This document shows positions 1 through 4,930 of a DNA stretch of 5,376 bases, one piece after another. Position 1 is the first letter of the stretch. Each line of letters begins with the position of its first letter. This DNA comes from Chthoniobacterales bacterium (GTDB lineage: Bacteria; Verrucomicrobiota; Verrucomicrobiia; Chthoniobacterales; UBA10450): contig JACDBM010000038.1 of the NCBI GenBank assembly GCA_013694945.1, positions 1 through 5,376 of the forward strand. Reading direction: 5' to 3'. The notes under the pieces are model-generated. The model was given only the letters and a program-made list of their open reading frames with translations, did no database searches and was not told the DNA's origin. Both the position numbers and the translations under genes were made by a program.

Positions 1-45
1 GTGGGCGTGATTCGGAACAAGGATGCGAAAGCTGGCAAGACCTAG
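1..45 (+). CDS. rpsM: 30S ribosomal protein S13, C-terminal end only (partial)
   Basis: The first 14 codons in frame 1 end at a TAG and read VGVIRNKDAKAGKT. This is a basic tail of the kind that follows the KGP-(R/K)-KTV segment at the C-terminus of bacterial S13. S13 sits in the head of the small ribosomal subunit and contacts the P-site tRNA through this tail. The assignment rests mainly on position: rpsM lies immediately upstream of rpsK in nearly all bacterial ribosomal operons, and the spacing here is only 28 bases to the chosen rpsK start. The body of the protein lies outside the window, so the identity is inferred and not proven. Confidence 0.65.
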   Translation: MGVIRNKDAKAGKT

Positions 46-73
46 GCGAGAGAAGCAGACGTAAGAATTGATC

Positions 74-691
74 ATGGCTGATACAGAAGAGAAGAAAAAG
101 GGAAAGCCCGCCGGGCCGGAAGCTCGCGCGCCGGAGACGCCGCCCGCCAAAGCCGCCACGCCTGCAGCGGAGAGTTCAGGTCAACCGGCTCCTGCGGGAG
201 CTCCGGCCCCGTCTGCGCCGAAAACAGCGAAGAAAGCGAAGGCAAGGAAAGAAGAACCTGCGCCGGAGCCGGTAAAGGAAAACCTCTCGCTCGATCCGAA
301 CGATGTCGAGAAGCCGAAGATTATCAAAGCCAAGGGGAGCAAGAACGTCCATTCGGGCGTTGCTCATGTGCTTTCTACTTTCAACAACACGATCGTCACG
401 ATCACGGACCTGAACGGCAACGTTATCGGGTGGTCGAGCGCCGGCAAAGTCGGCTTCAAGGGCTCACGCAAAAGCACCGCTTATGCGGCGCAAATGGTGG
501 CGCAAGATGCGTCCCGTCAGGCAATGGGTCATGGGCTCAAGGAAGTGGAAGTGCTGGTCCGCGGACCGGGCGCGGGCCGCGAATCCGCTGTGCGCGCATT
601 GCAGGCCATCGGGCTCGATCTCACCGTCATCCGCGACGTTACACCAGTGCCGCACAATGGCTGCCGGCCGCCTAAACAGCGCCGCGTCTGA
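74..691 (+). CDS. rpsK: 30S ribosomal protein S11 with long Ala/Pro/Lys-rich N-terminal extension
   Basis: This is ribosomal protein S11, a platform protein of the 30S subunit that contacts 16S rRNA and helps shape the mRNA exit region. The core starts near residue 83 and shows the family hallmarks in order: GVAHVLSTFNNTIVTITD, the GWSSAGKVGFKGSRKSTAYA stretch, the VRGPGAGRESAVRAL segment and the terminal DVTPVPHNGCRPPKQRRV. The ATG at 74 is preferred to the in-frame TTG at 68 because it gives the normal MADTEE-type start; no clear Shine-Dalgarno is seen for either. The protein is 205 residues against about 130 for the family. The surplus is an N-terminal low-complexity tract of about 80 residues with many Ala, Pro, Lys and Glu and no cysteines. 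It lies 28 bases after rpsM and 38 bases before rpsD, so one transcript is expected. Confidence 0.98.
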   Translation: MADTEEKKKGKPAGPEARAPETPPAKAATPAAESSGQPAPAGAPAPSAPKTAKKAKARKEEPAPEPVKENLSLDPNDVEKPKIIKAKGSKNVHSGVAHVLSTFNNTIVTITDLNGNVIGWSSAGKVGFKGSRKSTAYAAQMVAQDASRQAMGHGLKEVEVLVRGPGAGRESAVRALQAIGLDLTVIRDVTPVPHNGCRPPKQRRV

Positions 692-694
692 GCC

Positions 695-729
695 CATCAA
701 ACATCAACTTTCTACCATCAACCTCTTAA
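695..729 (+). promoter_or_regulatory. Leader of rpsD lacking a Shine-Dalgarno, with repeated CATCAA
   Basis: The 38-base spacer between the rpsK stop and the rpsD start contains three copies of CATCAA, at 695-700, 702-707 and 716-721, and ends CCTCTTAAATG. It has no GGAG or AGGA within reach of the start codon. The repeats and the lack of purine-rich pairing sequence are directly visible. That the leader supports Shine-Dalgarno-independent initiation, or translational coupling to rpsK, is an inference. The spacer is also where S4 autoregulation could act, but no S4-binding pseudoknot was identified. Confidence 0.35.
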
Positions 730-1341
730 ATGGGCAGATACACCGGACCCAAAACCAAAGTCAGCCGCCGCTATGGGGTGCCTCTCTTTGGACCGTCGAA
801 ATCGCTGGAGCGGAAAAACTATCCGCCTGGAATGCACGGACCGAAGGGTTCGCGCCGCAAGCAATCGGATTACGCTGTCGCGCTCGGTGAGAAGCAGAAG
901 CTTCGCTATCAGTACGGCCTTCTCGAGAAGCAATTCCGCCGCATATTTCAGACGGCGCTCCAAAGACGCGGGGTGACGGGTGAAACGCTTCTCCAGTTGC
1001 TCGAAACGCGTCTCGACAACGTCATCTTCCGCCTGGGCCTCGCGAACACCCGCAGCGGCGCGCGCCAACTCGTGTCGCACGGTCATGTGCAGGTGAATGG
1101 CCGCAACGTTAATATTGCTTCCTACAACGTGAAGCCTGGCGACGAGATCAAGGTGAAAGACAAACCGAAATCGCGCCAGCTTGCTCTTCGTAATCTCGAG
1201 CTGACGCAAATCGCGCCCGTGCCCGATTGGCTCATCGCCGATCGCGACGCGCTCAGCGGTAAAGTTGCCCGGATTCCGGCTCGCGACGAAATGCAACCAA
1301 TGGTCAACGAACAGCTGATCGTTGAGCTTTATTCGCGGTAG
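730..1341 (+). CDS. rpsD: 30S ribosomal protein S4 (cysteine-free form)
   Basis: This is ribosomal protein S4, a primary 16S rRNA binder that nucleates assembly of the 30S body. In many bacteria it also represses translation of its own operon. The 203-residue product matches the usual length. It begins MGRYTGPKTKVSRRYG, continues with the YPPGMHGPKG motif near residues 31-40, and carries an S4 RNA-binding domain at about 91-143 (LLETRLDNVIFRLGLANTRS, then GHVQVNGRNVNI and VKPGDEIKVK). It ends with EQLIVELYSR. The protein contains no cysteine, so it is the form that lacks the N-terminal zinc site. The ATG at 730 follows a pyrimidine/A-rich leader with no visible Shine-Dalgarno. It is the last intact gene of the ribosomal block here; rpoA, which commonly follows, is absent. 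Confidence 0.98.
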   Translation: MGRYTGPKTKVSRRYGVPLFGPSKSLERKNYPPGMHGPKGSRRKQSDYAVALGEKQKLRYQYGLLEKQFRRIFQTALQRRGVTGETLLQLLETRLDNVIFRLGLANTRSGARQLVSHGHVQVNGRNVNIASYNVKPGDEIKVKDKPKSRQLALRNLELTQIAPVPDWLIADRDALSGKVARIPARDEMQPMVNEQLIVELYSR

Positions 1342-1516
1342 TCTCTCGTAGCTGATTCATTCCTGGTCGCGGTGGGCAGCCGCCTGCCGGCGATCCCGAC
1401 GAAGCCAAATCCATCGACGAGGTTCGCTTGCTCATTCCCAAATAGATTTCCGAGTCGAAATCACGACCCCGCAATAGCGGATCTCGCGGAGATTGTTCTT
1501 CTTACATTGCACGAGA
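1342..1516. other. Non-coding or decayed stretch downstream of rpsD
   Basis: No intact gene is visible. The + strand carries a short open stretch at about 1356-1442 whose translation includes AGDPDEAKSIDEVRLLIPK and ends at TAG (1443-1445). It reads like real protein but is only 29 codons between stops and has no recognisable start. It may be another gene remnant. A 5-bp stem at 1375-1379/1384-1388 (GGCAG/CTGCC, loop of four) lies 33 bases after the rpsD stop but is not followed by a T run, so it is not claimed as a terminator. rpoA and rplQ would be expected here in the common gene order and neither is seen. Confidence 0.4.
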
Positions 1517-1519
1517 TAA

Positions 1520-1928
1520 TCCGGAGGCAGCGCGGCCCTGGGCCATAACTTGCTCGGTGCAGCGCTGAGCCTTCAATCGACGCCCTACAACCCGCGCGCC
1601 ACCTTCAACTCGCGGATGGCAACAGAACTGTTCATCAAAGCCCTGCTGGTCGAGAAGGCTGGGTATAGCGACAAAGTGTTGAGGAAGCTTAGTCACGATC
1701 TGGATAAGCTCTTCGAGGCGGCGGAAAGAATTTGTCCAGCAAGCGAGATCCGGACGGTGAGGCAATCTCGTTTCCCTGTTCCCGACAGTAGATGCCCGCT
1801 ATTTCGGCGATGACCTTGAACCGGCCGCGATTGGCAACACGCTTTCGACCTGCCAGATGGCAGCGAGGACAGTCATACGAGAATTTACGGACCGTGACAA
1901 CCGTCGTCAGTTTTTCGAAGCTGCGTAA
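1520..1928 (+). pseudogene. Frameshifted fragment of a HEPN-like domain protein
   Basis: The reading frame after the TAA at 1517-1519 gives ALGHNLLGAALSLQ, then NPRATFNSRMATELFIKALL and VLRKLSHDLDKLFEAAERI. The spacing of an alanine-rich helix, R-A-x-E-L-x-x-K-A-L-L and S-H-D-L-x-x-L-F resembles HEPN-type helical proteins, many of which pair with nucleotidyltransferases or act as RNases in toxin and defence systems. This frame becomes garbled after about 1755. From about 1783 the coherent sequence resumes in another frame (PTVDARYFGDDLEP, then TVIREFTDRDNRRQFFEAA) and stops at TAA 1926-1928. At least one indel between 1755 and 1785 is therefore needed. There is no convincing start codon, and GGAGG at 1523-1527 seems to be coding rather than a ribosome site. 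The family call is moderate: the canonical Rx4-6H RNase motif is not seen. The degraded state is well supported. Confidence 0.5.
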
Positions 1929-2051
1929 ACTAACGGCAAAGGATCTGGCACATCGCATTCCAACGTATTACCGCGAGACTGGCTTGGTATGTCAAGCGAG
2001 TCGTCCTCTCCGACAACGGTAATACTCCGTCTGGTCTTAAAGCGGCCTCAT
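1929..2051. other. Intergenic stretch between two gene remnants, with a 9-bp inverted repeat
   Basis: No gene is supported here. A perfect 9-bp inverted repeat, GTATTACCG at 1965-1973 and CGGTAATAC at 2017-2025, encloses 43 bases that hold two weaker internal pairings (CTTG/CAAG and GTCG/CGAC). It has no poly-T tail, and neither arm lies at the edge of a recognisable element. One short + strand frame through 1934-2050 translates to a segment with VVLSDNGN, but it has no start and no further family signature. Confidence 0.3.
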
Positions 2052-2501
2052 TCAGCTGGTGTCGATAGTAAGCTCTGCCCCGTAGGCGCCCCTAACATTC
2101 GAATCGCGCACTTTACCAATAAGATTGTGTTTTCGCGCAAGATTTCTGACGGGAGTTGCCGTCTCAAGCGAAGCCGTAGGCGATATAACTACCGCATCAA
2201 TGAATTCGGCCAGGTCTAACGAGAAAAGAAGGCCGGCATCTCGGTTCTCCCTGCCGCAATCATAAAAGGGTTCACCGGTTGCGCGGTGCGACACAGGGAA
2301 ACGTTGGATGATAATTCTGAATTCGTTCTCCCATTCCCACTCTCTGTCTTTGTGGATGAATGGCATCATTGAGCTTCCTTCAGGTATCCAAGTTCTATCG
2401 TGGTCGACGTATTCAACGCGCGCACAGAACACGCAGCCGGCACGGCGGGATATCTTCAGGTACGTCGTCTGGATAGCTACACCTTTGTTAGACTTCGGAT
2501 A
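2052..2501 (-). pseudogene. C-terminal fragment of a DUF2971 family protein
   Basis: On the - strand the frame ending at TGA (2054-2052) encodes the distal half of a DUF2971 protein, a family of unknown function common in accessory and defence-rich regions. Visible family features in order are YPKSNKGVAIQTTY (2501-2460), VEYVDHDRTWIPEG, PFIHKDREWEWENEFRIIIQ with the conserved K and E-x-E-x-R pattern, the LAEFIDAVVISPTA motif, and a final HNLIGKVRDSNV. The first half of the usual 250-320 residue protein, including the N-terminal tryptophan and N-D-x-x-E region, is missing. There is no good start: the first possible one is a GTG at 2432, inside the conserved part. Its upstream edge runs in another frame into the last codons of the 86-residue gene on the same strand, so an original junction probably lies near 2490-2500. 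The sequence itself is free of stops, so the loss was by truncation. Confidence 0.7.
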
Positions 2502-2748
2502 TTCGCTGCTCGCGTTGCTCGAGCGCTTCCATCAAGGCGAGCGCTTTGGTGTAGCTACGCCGCTGCAGAAAGTGGCGCAGTTGCGGATCAATCCGGCTCG
2601 GCAACTGACGCTCGAGCGCTTCAATTTCTTCGGAGACTTTCTGCAACCGGGCTGTGTGCGTTTTCAGATCGCGACGGCTCTGTTCGTCGCCAATGACGGC
2701 GAGCCGCTCTCTGAGTGCGCCGGCGAGCTGCACGAATGCTTCCTGCAT
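2488..2748 (-). CDS. Small predicted helical protein of unknown function (86 aa)
   Basis: I do not recognise the family. The ATG at 2748 opens an 86-residue frame that looks like real coding sequence. The product appears almost entirely alpha-helical and charged, with likely coiled-coil character between residues 25 and 48 (ARLQKVSEEIEALERQL). A second helical region follows a proline-aspartate turn (SRIDPQLRHFLQRRSYTKAL). The segment EALEQ/EALER occurs twice, encoded by an exact 12-base repeat. There is no signal peptide, membrane segment or cysteine. No Shine-Dalgarno is visible. It is divergent from the receiver gene, with 45 bases between the start codons, so the two may share a control region. 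Its stop codon lies inside sequence that also fits the DUF2971 remnant in another frame, so the native C-terminus could have been altered. Confidence 0.6.
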   Translation of the reverse strand: MQEAFVQLAGALRERLAVIGDEQSRRDLKTHTARLQKVSEEIEALERQLPSRIDPQLRHFLQRRSYTKALALMEALEQREQRISEV

Positions 2749-2793
2749 CGGAAAAGCTTGTAACCTGAGCGGCTTCGGCGCAAGCGTCCTCTC

Positions 2794-3210
2794 GTGGCGA
2801 ACGAGCTGAAAAGAATCCTAATCGTGGATGACGACGTTGCGCTCATGCGAGTCACGCGCGAAGCGCTGACATCGCTCCTGCGCTGCGAAGTGGATACCTC
2901 TCCGAAACCGGAGTACGCGTTCGAATTGGCGCTGAAGAAAGCCTATGACCTCTTGATCTTCGATTTTTCGATGCCGATGATCGACGGAGCTCTGCTGTTT
3001 TCTCTCATCGCCAAAGTTTACGAAAACAGCCAGCCGCCGCGCGTCGTGCCGCCACTTCTACTCATCTCCGGGAGAGCAGATGAGCAGCGCGCCCAGGAGC
3101 TTCTGAGGGAGCCCCGCGTGCGGGGATTACTCTCAAAACCGTATGCCATCAACCGGTTGCTGGAGCGGATCCGGGAAGCCGTGCCAGACATTGAACTGAC
3201 TGTGCCGTAG
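2794..3210 (+). CDS. Stand-alone response regulator receiver domain protein
   Basis: A single CheY-like receiver domain fills the 138-residue product, with no output domain. It would be phosphorylated on an aspartate by a partner histidine kinase in the cytoplasm. Visible features are RILIVDDD with the acidic pair at D12-D13, the phospho-acceptor D57 in LLIFDFSMPMIDG, the switch residue S92 in LLLISGRAD, and the conserved lysine K115 followed by P116 in LLSKPYAINRL. All residues needed for phosphorylation and Mg2+ binding are therefore present. A longer loop with prolines (SQPPRVVPP, about 79-87) precedes beta-strand 4. The start is a GTG at 2794, chosen because it lies just before the first strand; no Shine-Dalgarno is obvious. 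No kinase gene is in the window. It is divergent from the 86-residue gene and convergent with the DUF2934-like gene. Confidence 0.9.
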   Translation: MANELKRILIVDDDVALMRVTREALTSLLRCEVDTSPKPEYAFELALKKAYDLLIFDFSMPMIDGALLFSLIAKVYENSQPPRVVPPLLLISGRADEQRAQELLREPRVRGLLSKPYAINRLLERIREAVPDIELTVP

Positions 3211-3245
3211 GCAGAGTTACGCTGCTTGCGCAGGCGCCAGTGAGC

Positions 3246-3611
3246 TCAGAACCGGTTGCCCTGACTCGCAGCTTCTTCCAATAGCTGCCGCCGGGCCTCG
3301 AGCCAGTCTTTTGCCGGATCCCCTTGCAAAGCCATTTGAACTCGCCGCTCGGCTATGAAATAGGCGCGCAGGCGAATATCGGCATCGGAAGGCTCGTACG
3401 GCTTGCTTCGACGTGGCCGTTTCGGCGCGGCTTTGGTTGCGGCCGTCTTCGCGCTCTTCTTCACGGCAACGTTTTTCTTCGAAGCGTTCTTTGCGGACTT
3501 CGCGCGCTTTTCCGATTGCGGAGGTATTGAAGTCTGCAGTGTCGCGGGCAAAGCAGCACTAGGGCTGTCGCCGTTGCTCTGTTCGGTTTTCGAATCGTTT
3601 CGCGAAGTCAT
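3246..3611 (-). CDS. Basic DUF2934-like protein
   Basis: The product is a small soluble protein in two parts. Residues about 35-75 form a low-complexity Lys/Ala/Arg tract (for example KSAKNASKKNVAVKKSAK) that could bind nucleic acid, as inferred from composition only. Residues about 76-115 (ADIRLRAYFIAERR, then GDPAKDWLEARRQLLEEA) match the short DUF2934 pattern of R-x-R-A-Y, a G-D-P turn and D-W-x-x-A. The function of that domain is unknown. The start is uncertain. The ATG at 3611 gives a hydrophilic N-terminus (MTSRNDSKTEQ), while in-frame ATGs at 3617 and 3635 and a TTG at 3656 would add a short hydrophobic stretch. None has a clear Shine-Dalgarno. It converges with the receiver gene (35 bases between the stops) and diverges from the YvlD-like gene. 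Confidence 0.65.
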   Translation of the reverse strand: MTSRNDSKTEQSNGDSPSAALPATLQTSIPPQSEKRAKSAKNASKKNVAVKKSAKTAATKAAPKRPRRSKPYEPSDADIRLRAYFIAERRVQMALQGDPAKDWLEARRQLLEEAASQGNRF

Positions 3612-3711
3612 AGGCATTGCAACGAGACCGATCATGGGCTGAGACAGTGTTTGCAAGCGGATTCTGGGTTAAGCGTTGCGTCGAGCGCGCATTTGCGCGT
3701 ACGGTGCGCGC

Positions 3712-4143
3712 GTGCGCCACTTTCTCTTCCGTTGGATGGTTACCACCGTGGCTGTAATGGTCACATCAGCGTTCCTCCGCGGCATCCGCTATGACAGCGT
3801 TAGTGGACTGCTCGGGGCCGCGCTTTTGCTGGGGATTCTGAATGCCTTTGTCCGGCCGATTCTGCTGCTTTTGGGCGCACCGCTCATTCTGTTTACTCTT
3901 GGTTTGTTTATCCTGGTGGTGAATGGCCTCATGCTTCTCTGGGTTCCCACCTTTGTCCGGTCCTTTCACGTGGACAGTTTCGGCAGCGCCTTCTGGGGGG
4001 CGATCGTGATCGGACTTATCAGCTGGATGCTGAGTGCCTTCTTCAGGGGAGGCGACGGACGCGTGCACGTCCTGACGCACCACACTCAGATCAAACGCGT
4101 TCAAGGTCGTGTGGTCGACAGCGGAGAAGGAAAACCGCGATGA
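3712..4143 (+). CDS. YvlD-type small membrane protein (phage holin family 4 superfamily)
   Basis: The 143-residue product resembles the PF04020/YvlD family of small integral membrane proteins, which are named for similarity to holins but are ordinary chromosomal genes of uncertain role. Hydrophobic segments lie at about residues 5-23, 31-48, 51-79 and 91-110. The second includes the family-typical LLGAALLLGILNAFVRPILL, followed by LPLI-like APLILFTLGLF and FHVDSFGSAFWGAIVIGLIS. The C-terminal 30 residues are hydrophilic and probably cytoplasmic. The GTG at 3712 (VRHFLFRWMVTT) is chosen because family members start right at this first helix. The in-frame TTG at 3676 would add an arginine-rich leader, and the ATG at 3736 would cut helix 1. 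It overlaps the next gene by four bases, so the two are probably translated in a coupled way. Confidence 0.85.
   Translation: MRHFLFRWMVTTVAVMVTSAFLRGIRYDSVSGLLGAALLLGILNAFVRPILLLLGAPLILFTLGLFILVVNGLMLLWVPTFVRSFHVDSFGSAFWGAIVIGLISWMLSAFFRGGDGRVHVLTHHTQIKRVQGRVVDSGEGKPR
4123..4130 (+). promoter_or_regulatory. Shine-Dalgarno for the Anbu gene
   Basis: GGAGAAGG lies inside the last codons of the membrane protein gene, nine bases before the ATG at 4140. It is the clearest ribosome binding site in the window; most other starts here have none. Together with the ATGA stop/start overlap it supports the 4140 start, which places a threonine directly after the methionine. Confidence 0.7.
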
Positions 4144-4910
4144 CCTACTGTGTCGGGATGCTCTGCCGCAATGGCGCGGTCTTTCTCTCAGATTCTCGCA
4201 CGAGCGCCGGCATGGATAATGTCACCATGCGAAGCAAAATGCGAATCTATGAGAAACCGGGTGATCGCGTGATCTGCATCATGAGCTCGGGAAATCTTTC
4301 TCTCACGCAAGCTACTCTGGCGATGATCGATGACGACCTCGTGCTGGGAGATGGCGATCCCAGGAAGAAGCACATCATGAATCGGCAGACGCTGTATGAG
4401 ACTGTCCGTTACATCGGCTCGAAGGTGCGCACCGTGGAGAAACGCGATCGTGCCGCGCTCGAAGCCGATGGATTTGCGTTCAATATCAATCTCATCGTAG
4501 GCGGGCAAATCGCGGGAATGGCTCCAGAAGTGCACCAGATTTATCCGCAGGGGAACAGTATTCACGCGACGCGTGATTGCCCGTTTCTTCAGATCGGCGA
4601 AGCCAAGTACGGGAAGCCGATTCTGGATCGCGGCTTCACCTACGAGACGGATTTGTGCGAGGCGGTAAAGTTTGGGATCGTCTCGTTAGACGCGACGATT
4701 AAGAGCAACGTTTCAGTAGGCCCTCCAGTGGACATTCTTTGCTACGAAACGGATTCGCTTCAGGTCAGCAAACGCATGCGACTTGAAAAAGACGACCCTT
4801 ATCTCGCGGAGATCGGGCGCAAATGGCAGGACGGCATTGTGAAGCTGGTGAACGAAATGCCCGCGGCGGATTTCGGGAAACCCGCCCTCGGATACGCCAG
4901 CGCAGCCTGA
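4140..4910 (+). CDS. anbu: Anbu-type proteasome-related protease
   Basis: This is an Anbu (COG3484) protein, a bacterial relative of HslV and proteasome beta subunits that assembles into rings. It is an N-terminal-nucleophile hydrolase: removal of Met would expose Thr1 of TYCVGM. Counting from that Thr, D17 in LSDSRTSAG and K32 in MRSKMRIYE occupy the expected active-site positions. Further family features are CIMSSGNLSLTQ, NINLIVGGQIAG, the HQIYPQGNSIHAT segment, the highly conserved FLQIGEAKYGKPILDRG and SLDATIKSNVSVGPPVDIL. Length is 256 residues, close to the 240-250 usual for Anbu. Its peptidase activity and substrates are poorly established even for characterised members. The start overlaps the stop of the YvlD-like gene (ATGA) and trpF begins 20 bases after its stop. 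The transglutaminase, alpha-E and ATP-grasp genes that often accompany Anbu are not adjacent here. Confidence 0.94.
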   Translation: MTYCVGMLCRNGAVFLSDSRTSAGMDNVTMRSKMRIYEKPGDRVICIMSSGNLSLTQATLAMIDDDLVLGDGDPRKKHIMNRQTLYETVRYIGSKVRTVEKRDRAALEADGFAFNINLIVGGQIAGMAPEVHQIYPQGNSIHATRDCPFLQIGEAKYGKPILDRGFTYETDLCEAVKFGIVSLDATIKSNVSVGPPVDILCYETDSLQVSKRMRLEKDDPYLAEIGRKWQDGIVKLVNEMPAADFGKPALGYASAA

Positions 4911-4930
4911 AGGCGGCCGCGATCTTCTCC

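Noticed and set aside
68..73. TTG at 68 as the rpsK start
   Set aside because: It adds only Met-Ile before a standard ATG at 74 and has no better ribosome site; the ATG is the simpler choice.
718..1296. Long - strand open frame opposite rpsD
   Set aside because: It is the antisense shadow of the S4 gene, caused by its codon bias.
1375..1388. Hairpin GGCAG-CCGC-CTGCC as the terminator of the ribosomal operon
   Set aside because: The stem is only five pairs and is followed by GGCGATCCC with no T run, so an intrinsic terminator cannot be claimed.
1934..2050. Possible transposase fragment suggested by VVLSDNGN in a short + frame
   Set aside because: There is no start, no second catalytic motif and no terminal repeats; a five-residue match to the integrase-like SDNG pattern is too little.
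2308..2763. Open frame of 151 codons on the + strand
   Set aside because: It lies opposite the DUF2971 remnant and the 86-residue gene, both of which have family-like or coherent helical sequence on the - strand; the + translation has no recognisable features.
3211..3245. Bidirectional terminator between the convergent receiver and DUF2934-like genes
   Set aside because: Only a 4-bp CTGC/GCAG pairing is present and no T run on either side.
3403..3642. + strand frame with Phe-rich hydrophobic stretch (AALVAAVFALFFTATFFFEA)
   Set aside because: It is the complement of the Lys/Ala-rich tract of the DUF2934-like gene; lysine codons read antisense give Phe and Leu, which mimics a membrane segment.
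3766..4104. - strand open frame opposite the YvlD-like gene
   Set aside because: The + strand gives a clear multi-segment membrane protein; the antisense product is a Gln/Lys/Pro-rich shadow.
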